Positions 15,750 to 25,088 of a stretch of DNA of 64,000 nt are shown here, in pieces; the stretch's first letter is position 1, and every line of letters starts with the position of its first letter. Made by a program: the position numbers and the translations under genes. This DNA comes from UBA6623 sp965226435 (GTDB lineage Bacteria; Acidobacteriota; Terriglobia; Bryobacterales; UBA6623): the NCBI GenBank assembly GCA_965226435.1, contig CBDDCY010000012.1, positions 310,001 through 374,000 of the forward strand, read 5' to 3'. The notes beneath the pieces are model-generated. The model did no database searches and was not told the DNA's origin. It saw only the letters and a program-made list of their open reading frames with translations.

Positions 15750-18700
15750 GTGCAATTTCAGAAACCAAGAACCTGTATCCCAGTAGCGCTTATCGCGCTG
15801 CTAATCGCAGCGGTGGGGATGTTTTCCCCGGCGTCCGCGCAGCAGACCTACGGCACGATCGTCGGCGTCGTAACCGACGAAACCGGGGCCGTGATTCCAG
15901 GAGCTTCCGTGACGGCGATGAACGTGGACACGAACATCGTCACCTCGGCGGAAACCAATCAATCCGGCGACTACCGCGTCTTGAACCTGTTGCCGGGCAC
16001 CTACGACCTGACCGTCGAAACCACGGGCTTTAAGAAGTCGGTGACCGCCGGCGTCACGATCCAAGTAGCCCAATCCGTGCGCATCGAGATCGCGATGCAA
16101 GTCGGCGAGGTCGTCGAAACCGTCGAAGTCAGCGCCGCGGCGGTGGCGCAACTCGAAACCACGCGGGCGACGCTTGGAACCGTCGTCTCGAATGAAAAAG
16201 TCGTCGAGCTACCCTTGAACGGCCGCGACTTCACGCAGCTCACCCTGCTGTTGCCCGGCGCTTCGCCCGGCTCCAGCGCGGGCGGATTCTTCTTGATCGG
16301 CGGCCAAACCGTCGCCGTCACAGGCAACCGCAGCGACCAGAACAACTATACGCTCGACGGCGTCAACAACAATGAGACGTTCTTCAAGCACTACGGCATT
16401 CGCCCCTCGCTGGACGCGATTCAAGAGTTCAACGTCCAAACCAACATCACCAGCGCGGAATACGGCGAGGCGGCCGGCGCCAACATCAACGTGGCCCTCA
16501 AATCGGGCACCAACCAAGTTCACGGCGCTGTGTTCGAATTCCTCCGCAACGACAATTTCGACGCGAAAACTTTCTTCGCGACCGAGAAGTCGGAGTTTCG
16601 CTGGAATCAGTTCGGCGCGGCCATCGGAGGCCCCCTCGTCAAGAACCGCACTTTCTGGTTCGCCAACTGGGAGTCGTTTCGTTTTCGCCGCGGAAGCACG
16701 ATTCTGAGCACCGTGCCGACCCAAGATATGCGCGGCGGCGTCTTCACGACCAACGTTGACGGCACGCCGCTGGGACAAATTTTCGACATCGGGACCACGG
16801 TCGAGGGACCCAACGGTTTGATGCGCGATCGCTTCCCGAACAACACCATTCCCAGTTCGCGCTTCAACTCGACCTCGAAGACCTGGCAAGACGGCGTCTT
16901 CGGTCCGTTCACGCCCAACCTTCCCGGCCAGGCGCAGAACTTCATCAACACCACGTCGGACAGACGCGACGACGATCAGGTTAATCTGCGGCTCGACCAC
17001 AGCGTGAGCGACAACAACACGTTTTTCGCCCGCTGGTCATGGGCGGACAATATACAAACGGTGCCGGGGTCGTTCCCGGGGCGGGAAGTGCAGATGTTCA
17101 ACAAGTTCCGCAACATGGCGATCAGCGATGCGCACATTTTCAACCCGACGACGATCTTCGAGTTTAAGTTCGGCTACAACTCCGACAATATTCATCGCTT
17201 TACTGAACCGCTCAATCTCGGCGTCCTCGTCGCCGACCTGCCGCCGACTTTCAGGGATGATTTTGATTTCCCGATTAACCTCTCGATGGCGGGATTCGCC
17301 GGCGCCGGCTTGTGGGCTTTCGTTTCGGGTCCGCAAAGGACCTACCAGTTTCTGCCGTCGTTGTCGAAGATTTCGGGGAATCACACGCTCAAGATCGGGG
17401 CGGATTTGAAGGTCCGGCACATCTTGCACGACGGCGTGTTCGCCAATATCACCCATGACCGATTGCCGACTTCCGACCCGCAAGACGCGACGGGAACCAG
17501 CGGGTTCTCCTATGCCAGCTTCTTGCTGGGCGCTCCGTCGAACCTGGGCCGCATTCAACCTCTGGAAGCTCCGGGGTGCTCTTCTTGCACCGAAGCGGCC
17601 ATGCAGCAGAACATGACCCATTTCTACTTCCAGGACGACTGGAAGATCTCCCGCAACCTCACGATCAACCTCGGCATGCGCTATGAGTACACGGCTTGGT
17701 TCAGCAGCCGCAACGACCCGCCGAACGCCTCGTGGTTCGACGCCATCGACAATAAATTCGTTTGGGCGGGCCCCAATCCGATCACCGGCGAGCCGGCCAA
17801 CACCACGAAGACCTTCATTGAGCCCGACAAGAACAACTGGGCGCCGCGATTCGGCTTCGCTTATCTGCTGGGCGAGAAGACGACGATTCGCGGGGGGTAC
17901 TCGGTGTTTTACGGTTCGAACATCGCTTGGGAAGGCAACCATATGCGCGGGAACTACCCCTTTGCGTTGGGGCAGGACGTGACGGTCAATACGACCTTCT
18001 TCGACGCGCGGCTGGACAACCCCTTTCCAGCGCCGAAAGCCGACGCTCCCACCGCGCAGCACACGGCCAGGAGGGACAACCGCTTCCCCTACACCCAGCA
18101 GTGGAACTTCGGCATTCAACGCCAGTTGGCCGAGGATTTGCTGTGGGAGATCAATTATGTGGGAAACAAGGGTACTAGCTTGATGTCGTTTATCGACGGC
18201 AACAACGCCTTGCCCGGACCCGCCGCTTCCGGAGCGGTAATCCAGCAGCGCCGTCCCTTCCCGAACCACACCGGAGCCTTCAGCGAGAATCAGTCCGACG
18301 CGGTATCGAGCTACCACGGGTTGACGACGAAGCTCGAAAAGCGCTTCAGCAAGGGGCTGAGCTATCGGCTCAACTATTCTTGGTCGAAGTCGATGGATCT
18401 GAACTCGCAATGGGGCGGTACGTCGGCGCAGAACTCGCTCGACAAGCGCTCTTCGATCGCCGTATCGGACTTCCACCGGGCGCACATCTTCAGCGGCGAC
18501 CTGGTTTGGAAGCTGCCGAAAATTCAATCGCTGAGCGGGGCCGCCGACAAGATCATCAACGACTGGCAGATCAACTCGATCGTTCAGTTGCGCAGCGGTT
18601 CGTTCTTGACCTCCACGCTGCCTTTCGACCATTGCAACGTCTCGGGACGCGGGACCGGCGCTCGTCCGGATGTGCTCGGGTCGCTCTCCTACAGCCGCAC

Positions 18701-19025
18701 GCCGGAGCGCTGGGTTGACCCTGGCGGCTTCGGTTTGCCCAACTTGCCGCAATTCGTCGGCGACGACTCGTGTTACGGCACGGCGGGGCGTAACATTATC
18801 GAGGGTCCCGGCTTCGCCAACGTGGACTTTTCGTTCTACAAGAACATCCCGATTACCGAACGCTGGGCAGCGCAGATGCGATTTGAGTTCTTCAACGTGT
18901 TTAACCGTACGAACTTCCACAACCCCGGCTTGAGCTTCGACCCCAGTAACCTGTCGGGCTTCGGCGTGATCGGCGGTACGTTTGACGCACGTCAGATCCA
19001 ACTCGCGCTCAAAATATACTTTTGA
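15750..19025 (+). CDS. Oar-like TonB-dependent outer-membrane receptor
   Basis: A 1,091-residue receptor starting at a GTG eight bases after AAGGAGG. A signal peptide (cleavage about residue 30, SPASAQ) is followed by a carboxypeptidase-regulatory-like beta domain (about 33-115, GVVTDETGAVIPGASVTA). A plug follows (about 130-260, NGRDFTQLTLLLPG and YTLDGVNNNETF), then a 22-strand-type barrel ending in aromatic Phe (QLALKIYF). This architecture is highly expanded in Acidobacteriota and imports large substrates such as glycans or peptides with TonB energy. It stands alone behind its own promoter and a hairpin terminator, with two TPR genes downstream. The gene is intact; the ligand is unknown. 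Confidence 0.93.
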   Translation: MQFQKPRTCIPVALIALLIAAVGMFSPASAQQTYGTIVGVVTDETGAVIPGASVTAMNVDTNIVTSAETNQSGDYRVLNLLPGTYDLTVETTGFKKSVTAGVTIQVAQSVRIEIAMQVGEVVETVEVSAAAVAQLETTRATLGTVVSNEKVVELPLNGRDFTQLTLLLPGASPGSSAGGFFLIGGQTVAVTGNRSDQNNYTLDGVNNNETFFKHYGIRPSLDAIQEFNVQTNITSAEYGEAAGANINVALKSGTNQVHGAVFEFLRNDNFDAKTFFATEKSEFRWNQFGAAIGGPLVKNRTFWFANWESFRFRRGSTILSTVPTQDMRGGVFTTNVDGTPLGQIFDIGTTVEGPNGLMRDRFPNNTIPSSRFNSTSKTWQDGVFGPFTPNLPGQAQNFINTTSDRRDDDQVNLRLDHSVSDNNTFFARWSWADNIQTVPGSFPGREVQMFNKFRNMAISDAHIFNPTTIFEFKFGYNSDNIHRFTEPLNLGVLVADLPPTFRDDFDFPINLSMAGFAGAGLWAFVSGPQRTYQFLPSLSKISGNHTLKIGADLKVRHILHDGVFANITHDRLPTSDPQDATGTSGFSYASFLLGAPSNLGRIQPLEAPGCSSCTEAAMQQNMTHFYFQDDWKISRNLTINLGMRYEYTAWFSSRNDPPNASWFDAIDNKFVWAGPNPITGEPANTTKTFIEPDKNNWAPRFGFAYLLGEKTTIRGGYSVFYGSNIAWEGNHMRGNYPFALGQDVTVNTTFFDARLDNPFPAPKADAPTAQHTARRDNRFPYTQQWNFGIQRQLAEDLLWEINYVGNKGTSLMSFIDGNNALPGPAASGAVIQQRRPFPNHTGAFSENQSDAVSSYHGLTTKLEKRFSKGLSYRLNYSWSKSMDLNSQWGGTSAQNSLDKRSSIAVSDFHRAHIFSGDLVWKLPKIQSLSGAADKIINDWQINSIVQLRSGSFLTSTLPFDHCNVSGRGTGARPDVLGSLSYSRTPERWVDPGGFGLPNLPQFVGDDSCYGTAGRNIIEGPGFANVDFSFYKNIPITERWAAQMRFEFFNVFNRTNFHNPGLSFDPSNLSGFGVIGGTFDARQIQLALKIYF

Positions 19026-19060
19026 CGTCGCGGGTTTGGGCTAACTTGATTTGACCTTCG

Positions 19061-19100
19061 CGGGGTATCGCGGCTTTGGGGCCTCGATACCCCGTTTCTT
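19061..19100 (+). terminator. Hairpin terminator after the TonB-receptor gene
   Basis: CGGGGTATCG (19061-19070) pairs with CGATACCCCG (19085-19094) to form a 10-bp stem with a 14-base loop, followed by TTTCTT. It sits 36 bases after the receptor stop and just before the TPR gene. Confidence 0.6.
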
Positions 19101-19111
19101 ATAATGGAGCC

Positions 19112-20599
19112 ATGCCGCGCAACGGCCCGCATCGAGCGTTTTGGCTGGGCGGCTTGCTGCTGCTGCCCGCGGCGGCCTTACTCGCGGCGCAGACACCTCC
19201 CGGCCGGGCGGAGCGTTTCGAACATTGGTCGGGGGTGGCCCGCCAAGCCGGCGAAGCCAAGAATTTCACGGAACTCGCTCGAGCCTATTCAGAAATGGCG
19301 GCGCTGCGTCCGGGCGAGGCTTGGATCCATCGCGGCCTGGGGCTGGCTTACCACATGCAGGGCATGTACTTGGAGGCCGTACCGCCCCTCGAAAAGGCTC
19401 TGACGCTCGACGCCGCTCTGCCCGGGGCATCCCTTTATTTGGGAATCAGCTACTACCGCGCCAACCGCTTCGTCGAAGCCGAGGCGACGCTGGCCGAGGC
19501 TCCTGAAATCGCGGGTGATCAACACCTCGCGCACTATTGGCTCGGAGCGTCGCGCCGAGCCCTCGGACAACACCGGGAGGCGATCGCCTCGCTGGAGCAG
19601 GCCGCGGAACTGAACCCCGAAGACCTCGAAGGGATGCATTTGCTGGCACGCAGCTACGCCGAGTATTCCGACGAACTCCACGGCAAGCTCTCCAAGGTCG
19701 CGCCCGATTCCGCGCCGGCGCATTTGCTCGCGGCGAAAGACCTGGCGGCGGACGGTGTATGGCAGGCCGCGCTCGCCGCCGCCGAACGAGCGATCGCGGC
19801 CAACGCCGCTTTCGCCGAGGCGCACGTGGTCAAGCAAAGAATCTATTCCCGCGAAGGCCGCGGGTATGCCGAGGCAGGCCCTTTCCTGAAAGAGTTCGAC
19901 GAAAGGGCGCGTCAACGCAATTCCGCGGAAGCCCATCGGTTGCACGACGTGGTCGACGCCGCGCCCGGCGATCCCGACGCGCTCTATGAACTCGGGGAGA
20001 TCTACGCAAGCCTGTCGAGAGAGACGGCCGAAACGTTGCTCGATCTCTACCCCGGTTCCTACCGTGCTCGGCTGCTGCGAGGCGAGGCGTTCGAAAAAGG
20101 CGCGCGGCTGGAGTTCGACAAGGCGTTGGCCGAGTTTCAGAAGGCGGCCGAGTTGCGTCCCGACGCCCCCGGAGTACAGTACGCCGTGGGGCGCGTGTTG
20201 TGGAAGATGAATCGATTTGACGAGGCCGCGGTTTACCTTGCGAAGGAGCTGGCGGGAAACCCTCATCACGGGACCGCGCATTTCTTGTTGGGAAAGACCC
20301 ACTTGAACCAGGGCCGACCCGGGAAGGCACTGGAGCACCTACGCGCCGCCGTCAAAGCGCGTCCCGAGTTATGGGAAGCGCGACGCTCGTTAGCGCGGGC
20401 GCTCGTCAAACAAAAGTTGTACAACGAAGGGATTGCCGCTTACCGTGATTTGTTGCGCGACCGGCCCGACGACGCGAGCGTGCATGCTCTGTTGGCCGTC
20501 GCTTTGCGTTCGGCAGGGCGACTGGAAGAGGCGAAAAGCTCGGCCCGCACTGCGCAACGGCTGCGCTCGGCCGCGAACCAACCCTCCGAAGCGCAGTAA
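19112..20599 (+). CDS. Secreted or periplasmic TPR-repeat protein
   Basis: A protein of about 495 residues starting at the ATG at 19112, with GGAG three bases upstream. The longer open frame from 19076 overlaps the terminator hairpin. A signal peptide (WLGGLLLLPAAALLAAQ) precedes tandem tetratricopeptide repeats such as WIHRGLGLAYHMQGMYLEAV, HYWLGASRRALGQHREAI and GTAHFLLGKTHLNQGRPGKA. TPR superhelices bind peptides or partner proteins. Position behind an Oar-like receptor and before a second TPR gene suggests a scaffold role in uptake or degradation at the cell surface. No enzymatic domain is visible. Confidence 0.85.
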   Translation: MPRNGPHRAFWLGGLLLLPAAALLAAQTPPGRAERFEHWSGVARQAGEAKNFTELARAYSEMAALRPGEAWIHRGLGLAYHMQGMYLEAVPPLEKALTLDAALPGASLYLGISYYRANRFVEAEATLAEAPEIAGDQHLAHYWLGASRRALGQHREAIASLEQAAELNPEDLEGMHLLARSYAEYSDELHGKLSKVAPDSAPAHLLAAKDLAADGVWQAALAAAERAIAANAAFAEAHVVKQRIYSREGRGYAEAGPFLKEFDERARQRNSAEAHRLHDVVDAAPGDPDALYELGEIYASLSRETAETLLDLYPGSYRARLLRGEAFEKGARLEFDKALAEFQKAAELRPDAPGVQYAVGRVLWKMNRFDEAAVYLAKELAGNPHHGTAHFLLGKTHLNQGRPGKALEHLRAAVKARPELWEARRSLARALVKQKLYNEGIAAYRDLLRDRPDDASVHALLAVALRSAGRLEEAKSSARTAQRLRSAANQPSEAQ

Positions 20600-20620
20600 G
20601 GGAGTGCGTCCTAAGCATCT

Positions 20621-22321
20621 GTGAGCCTCGCGAATCTTCTTTGCGCCTTGTTCCCGCGGTCGCCGGGCCATGTTCGCTCGACCCCCGTCCTCCTTATCGG
20701 GGGCCTCATCCTCTCCGCTTTGTTCTTGGGTGGCGCCCAGTCTGCCGGCGAGACTACCGAAAGCGTCCTGGGCCGCGCGGCTCTAGCCCGAGGCGATTAC
20801 CCCGCAGCCGAGCTCCATTTCAAGCAAGCGCGCACCGAAGGGGAAGATTTGTCGCGTTTCGCGGAAGCCTGGGCTAAGGCGCTGCGCGGATTGGGGCAGA
20901 AGGTCGAGGCCTGCGACATCCTGCGGGATGCCGCCCAAACCGGGTCGCCTTCGCCATCCCTTTCTTACGAGGCCGGAATTTGTGTGCTGTCGTTCGCGCG
21001 GGAACAAAAGCCGGAAAATAGTGCCGACGCGCTCCACCTGCTCGAACACGCGTATCGCGGCGGCATTCGCCACAGTGCGGCGACCTTGGCATTGGGCCGA
21101 GCCTATCTCGCACGCGGCCTCGACGGGGACGCGGTAGATCTCCTGCTGCCGCTGGCCTTGCGTTCCCCTTCCGCGACTACAGCTAGTCGGATCGGCAAGC
21201 TCTTCTTCGACTACTTGCTTTATCGGCAGGCAATCGAGGCGTTCGACGAAGCCGAGCGCGCCGAGCCGGGCCATTACGAAACGGGCATGTATCGGGCGCT
21301 GTCGCATTTCCAGCTTGATGAGTATGAAGCGGCCGCGGAGACGCTGCGCGCGATCCCGCCTTCCTCTCCTCCGGTCGAATACCGCTACCTGCTGGGATCG
21401 GCGTTGGCTCGCCTTGGGCAATGGGAGCAGGCTGGCGCCGAGCTGGCGCGGGCCGCCGAACAAGCGCCCGAAAGAGCATCGAGCGATCTGCACCTCGGCA
21501 TGTTTCATCTCGAGCGCGGGAACATCGAACAGGCGGTCGCGCGTCTGGAACAGGGAGCAGCCAAGCTCGGCGAGGGCGCCAAGTTGTTCTATGTGATTCA
21601 GTCCCGCGCGAATTGCTCCGGTCTCACGCCTCCCTCCGACACGAAGCCGGGCCGAGTCGAGCAAGCCCGCCTATTGAACTCATTCGGACAAACCCTCCTG
21701 GCCGGCAGGCATTGGGGCTCTGCCCTTGAAGTTCTTCTGTTGGCGCTCGGCAGCAACCCGGCCGCCGCCGAACCTTACGGTGCGATCGGGCTTGTCTGCC
21801 AGGAACTCGGCACGCCACGCGTGGGCTTGGCGTTCGTCGAGGCCGGCCTCAACCTGCACCCCGACAACCCAGATCTTCACTACTACGCCGGGTCGCTCCG
21901 CGAATTCTCGGCACAGCTCCAAGCCGCTTGGAAGAGCTACCGCCGTGCTATCGATCTCGCTGGAGCGAAGGCCCCGGCGCGCTATTGGATACGCTTGGGA
22001 ATCGCCGAAAACCTCCTGGGGCGTCGCAAACAGGCCGAGGCGGCTTTCCAGACAGCGCTGGAACGCGAGGCGAACTCCGCCGAAGCGCTCTACCGACTGG
22101 GAAAGCACCATCTCTCGGAAAAGCGCTATGCGCCGGCCGAGGAACTTCTCGAAAAAGCCGTCCGCCTGGCTCCGTCCATGCGCGAAGCCTACTATTCCTA
22201 CGGACTCGCCCTGGTGCGCAACGGCAAGCCCGAGAAGGGCCGCGCCGTCCTCGCCCGCCATCGACGTCGGCAAGCCATAAGGGATTCTCAGGTCCGATCG
22301 GGGGGCATGGCGCCGCCTTAG
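20621..22321 (+). CDS. TPR-repeat protein, second of the pair
   Basis: A 566-residue protein beginning at a GTG 21 bases after the preceding TPR gene, probably in the same operon. An N-terminal hydrophobic segment (VLLIGGLILSALFLGGAQSA) looks like a signal peptide or anchor. The rest is alpha-helical repeats, for example ALARGDYPAAELHFKQARTE, LLGSALARLGQWEQAGAEL and YYSYGLALVRNGKPEKGRAV. Length and layout are similar to the upstream gene but the sequences differ, so this is not a recent duplication. It is probably a periplasmic interaction scaffold. Confidence 0.82.
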   Translation: MSLANLLCALFPRSPGHVRSTPVLLIGGLILSALFLGGAQSAGETTESVLGRAALARGDYPAAELHFKQARTEGEDLSRFAEAWAKALRGLGQKVEACDILRDAAQTGSPSPSLSYEAGICVLSFAREQKPENSADALHLLEHAYRGGIRHSAATLALGRAYLARGLDGDAVDLLLPLALRSPSATTASRIGKLFFDYLLYRQAIEAFDEAERAEPGHYETGMYRALSHFQLDEYEAAAETLRAIPPSSPPVEYRYLLGSALARLGQWEQAGAELARAAEQAPERASSDLHLGMFHLERGNIEQAVARLEQGAAKLGEGAKLFYVIQSRANCSGLTPPSDTKPGRVEQARLLNSFGQTLLAGRHWGSALEVLLLALGSNPAAAEPYGAIGLVCQELGTPRVGLAFVEAGLNLHPDNPDLHYYAGSLREFSAQLQAAWKSYRRAIDLAGAKAPARYWIRLGIAENLLGRRKQAEAAFQTALEREANSAEALYRLGKHHLSEKRYAPAEELLEKAVRLAPSMREAYYSYGLALVRNGKPEKGRAVLARHRRRQAIRDSQVRSGGMAPP

Positions 22322-22391
22322 CGCCTCCTCTCCGTCGCATCCCCGGCCCGACTGACCGGCATCCGGCCGGGCCTCAAGCCATCCTGGGGAT

Positions 22392-22590
22392 GGTGAGCGA
22401 GTCACCGGGCCGTAACGGAAGTGAACCCACAGGTGGCCTCGAAAAGTAATTACCCCGGAGGCCGAGCCCCCTTATCACGGGTGAAGGCAGCATGGCAGGG
22501 CGCAGACTGACTGCAGCGTCCGGTCACTCCGGCGGGGTGGTAGGGACAGCACGGTGACAAGGACATGCTAAGCAACTGGAGAAGCTCTCC
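22392..22590 (+). ncRNA. Possible 5' fragment of a group II intron
   Basis: The stretch starting near GTGAGCG contains CCGTAACGGAAGTGAACC, GGTGGCCTCGAAAAG and CCCCGGAGGCC. Later come GGGTGAAGGCAGCATGGC and GACAAGGACATGCTAAGCA. These are the kinds of segments I associate with domain I of bacterial group II intron RNA. No reverse transcriptase or 3' domain V follows; the sequence breaks off into a TPR gene fragment. The call depends on recalled sequence resemblance. Confidence 0.4.
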
Positions 22591-22594
22591 TCGC

Positions 22595-22717
22595 TACTGC
22601 TACGAGCAGCTCGGACGTCCTGATGAGGCGATAGCCCAATACCGGCGAGCCCTAGCGATCCAGCCCGACCACATCGCGCAACGCGAACTCGCCCGACTCA
22701 ATGCCACATCCCCTTAG
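22595..22717 (+). pseudogene. TPR gene remnant
   Basis: About 40 codons, reading YCYEQLGRPDEAIAQYRRAL then AIQPDHIAQRELARLNATSP, end at a TAG. This is the last repeat of a TPR protein, with no start or upstream part. It directly follows the intron-like fragment and is unrelated in sequence to the two complete TPR genes nearby. Confidence 0.6.
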
Positions 22718-22950
22718 CCAGAATTTCCGATTTGGAACTCCGACTCGAACATGGTACTCCCTCTCTTCTCCTGAAGGCAACGACTTTGCCTCGTAAGGCA
22801 GGCCACGACGGCATCGAAGGGTTCCCATGGCCAGTTCTTGTCGTCCGCTGAGCCCGTCTCGCTGCTGCTCAGCCGATTGGTCGCACACCCCTCCGACCCT
22901 GCTTCCTCAACGCCCAGATTTCCTGCCCGAAAGGGACGGCCCTAACCACC

Positions 22951-23066
22951 CGGCACAGGCAGCGCCCAGATCCGACGCAGCATGTCGCCGAACAGCCTGC
23001 GGTTCAGATGCCCCTCGGCCAGCAGCAGCCAGTAATACCGCGCGTGCTTGACCAGCCGACCGCCGT
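22951..23066 (-). pseudogene. IS1380-family transposase C-terminal scrap
   Basis: About 115 bp encode, on the reverse strand, the end of an IS1380-type transposase (VKHARYYWLLLAEGHLNRRL then FGDMLRRI). The same piece, about 90 percent alike by eye, is in the larger remnant at 24738-25086. Both lie in the same orientation on either side of the alcohol dehydrogenase gene. The 177 bp between this piece and that gene show nothing. Confidence 0.65.
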
Positions 23067-23243
23067 TAACTTGACAATGCCGAAGCCCGGACAAGGCCAA
23101 GCGAGCGTCCTACGCGCCAACGCGCCAGCTCTCGACCCTACCGGGAGCGTCCTGAAGTGCCCATATAATATAGGGCAAAGATCTCTGCGGTATAGCCTTT
23201 CACAAGACATCCCGCTCTTGTGCACCATTTCAGCCGGAAGAGT

Positions 23244-24389
23244 TCAATGCCTCGGCGCAAAGACAACTTTCATGCACTCCAGACCGAGTGCTGTGTCCAT
23301 TGCCTGCTGGACCTGTTCTAGCGGGAAGCAGTGAGTCACGAACGTATTCAGGGGCATCTGATCCTGGTAGCGCAGCATCAGTTCCATTGTCGGACGGTAG
23401 GCCGTGAATGGGTGGTTGCTCAACCCGACCAGCCGTAGCGCCTTGCTGACGATCAAGTGAGGGTTCAACAGGATATCGCCCATATCGACGAATACGCCCT
23501 CCAGAATGTACATCCCGCCGCGCCGGATCATGTGCAATGCCTCCGGCACCGCCTCCGGGTCGCCCACGCATTCAACGGCGAGATCGATCCCGCGACTTCT
23601 CGTCCAATCGTGCACTAGCTGGATGCGTTCTTCCGCAGTTGTCTTAGACACGTTGATGACGTGGTCCGCGCCAAAAGTTTTCGCCATGTTCAGGCGATAA
23701 TCGGACTTGTCGACCGCAATAATCGTGCCTGCGCCCATCATTCGCGCTTTGATCAGGTGGCACAGCCCCAAGGGGCCAACGCCCTGGATCAGCACGGAGT
23801 CGTCAGTCAGGAAGCCTTCCGAGGCGAGTGACGAGAATTCTTTTGCCTTGTCCAACGCATAGGCGCAGGCCATGACCTCGGTATAAACCGCCAGTTCCGG
23901 CGCGAGACCATCCGGCACCTTGTAAATGAATGCCTCCGGGATAATCACCATGTACTCCGCCCAACCACCCATCAAGGGGTCCTCGGTGGCCCGGAACGAA
24001 TTGCCATAACCACGCCAGTGCTCGCACCAGGAGTATCCGAAGATGTGGCGGCAGGTGTAGCACTTGCCGCACACCACGTCAGGGCACATCGCTATGCGGT
24101 CGCCCACCTTCAACGGTTCGCCGTAGAAATCGACCACGCCGGGCGTAATATCCGCGACGATTCCGACGTTCTCATGGCCCGGGATCAGTGGAAAAGGCGA
24201 AGTTTGTTCGTTGACCGTCCCTCCGTACTGAGTGGTCTCGCCGCGATAGGTGTGTTTGTCGGTGCCGCAGATGCCGCTCATCTCCATCCGCAGCAGCAGC
24301 CCGCCCGGCCGCAGCGGTGGAATTTTGTACTCGCGCACCTCGATTCTGTATGGCTCGACTATCGTGACGGCCTTAGCTGTCTCAGGCAC
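23244..24389 (-). CDS. Zinc-dependent alcohol dehydrogenase, MDR superfamily
   Basis: A 381-residue medium-chain dehydrogenase. The catalytic zinc site is MSGICGTDKHTYRG followed by IPGHENVG. A structural zinc lobe has four cysteines (CPDVVCGKCYTCRHI and later SWCEHW). The Rossmann motif is GVGPLGLCHLIKARMMGAG, ending in the NAD-selecting acidic Asp of IIAVDKSD. It would oxidise an alcohol or polyol, like threonine- or sorbitol-dehydrogenase-type enzymes, but specificity cannot be read. The gene is complete and isolated between two IS1380 scraps in the same orientation, so it may have been carried in by such elements. Confidence 0.9.
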   Translation of the reverse strand: MPETAKAVTIVEPYRIEVREYKIPPLRPGGLLLRMEMSGICGTDKHTYRGETTQYGGTVNEQTSPFPLIPGHENVGIVADITPGVVDFYGEPLKVGDRIAMCPDVVCGKCYTCRHIFGYSWCEHWRGYGNSFRATEDPLMGGWAEYMVIIPEAFIYKVPDGLAPELAVYTEVMACAYALDKAKEFSSLASEGFLTDDSVLIQGVGPLGLCHLIKARMMGAGTIIAVDKSDYRLNMAKTFGADHVINVSKTTAEERIQLVHDWTRSRGIDLAVECVGDPEAVPEALHMIRRGGMYILEGVFVDMGDILLNPHLIVSKALRLVGLSNHPFTAYRPTMELMLRYQDQMPLNTFVTHCFPLEQVQQAMDTALGLECMKVVFAPRH

Positions 24390-24737
24390 GCTGCTCCTTT
24401 TTTCGTCCTTCTCGGACCAGGAATGTCGTTGGCATTGTCAAGTTAACTCGTCTTTTGAGTAGACAAACCGCAATATCGAGTATTCGGCTGGAGTCACACT
24501 ATCAATCCAAGCCAGGATTTCCATTTTGGCCCTGGCACGGTCGCAGTATACACCCGCGCTGCCCCGAAGACCACGTCTTTTCGTACTGAACCCTGCACAC
24601 CACCTCCGCCGGTAGGCGCCAGGGCTCGTCCGTCCGCTCACAGACGTTGATTGAGCGGGCTGAACGGCGCTCCGGCCGACACTGCTCCCTGCGAAACTTT
24701 TTTGGAGCCAAAACTGTTGGTCCTCACCCGGTCAACG
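24390..24737. other. Non-coding, with an IS1380-end-like segment
   Basis: No gene. The segment around 24664-24695 (GGCGCTCCGGCCGACAC then GCTCCCTG) also occurs around 5460-5486, just beyond the resolvase element. It may be a recurring end of the IS1380 element whose transposase fragment follows. Confidence 0.35.
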
Positions 24738-25086
24738 CTACCCGCTCGGCAGCGGCAGCGCCCAGATCCTGTGCAGCATGTCGCCGAACAGCCTGCGGTT
24801 CAGATGCCCCTCGGCCAGCAGCAGCCAATAGTACCGCGCGTGCTTGACCAGCCTACCACCCGTCTTCATCAAGCGGTGTTGCAAGCTCGTCAGCGACCAG
24901 CTCTTGATCCTGTGCGGCAAGCCCGAGCCGCCGCCACAGGTTGCCCAGGTTGTAGGCCAGCACGCTCAGTTGCAGTCGCACTTCGTTGGCCCGAAAACGA
25001 TGGCATGACAACCGCGTCCAGTGCGTCGCCTGCTTGCCCTCTTTGATCCACTGCTCGGCCGTGCCGCGCTTGTTGTAGAACCGTAC
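24738..25086 (-). pseudogene. IS1380-family transposase, C-terminal part with frameshift
   Basis: On the reverse strand the frame reads VRFYNKRGTAEQWIKEGKQA, then CHRFRANEVRLQLSVLAYNL and WRRLGLA. It shifts near 24920 and continues as HRIKSWSLTSLQHRLMKTGG and HARYYWLLLAEGHLNRRLFG. This is the conserved C-terminal third of DDE group 1 (IS1380) transposases. The upstream two-thirds are missing because an IS630 element begins at the TA at 25087-25088. One frameshift plus truncation make it dead. Confidence 0.8.
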
Positions 25087-25088
25087 TA

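Noticed and set aside
17037..19001. A 654-codon reverse frame antisense to the TonB receptor
   Set aside because: Mirrors the GC-rich third positions of the receptor gene; the plus strand is unmistakably the coding strand.
19100..19105. TATAAT just ahead of the first TPR gene
   Set aside because: It is only seven bases from the start codon and lies on the terminator tail, so it cannot serve as the -10 box of that gene.
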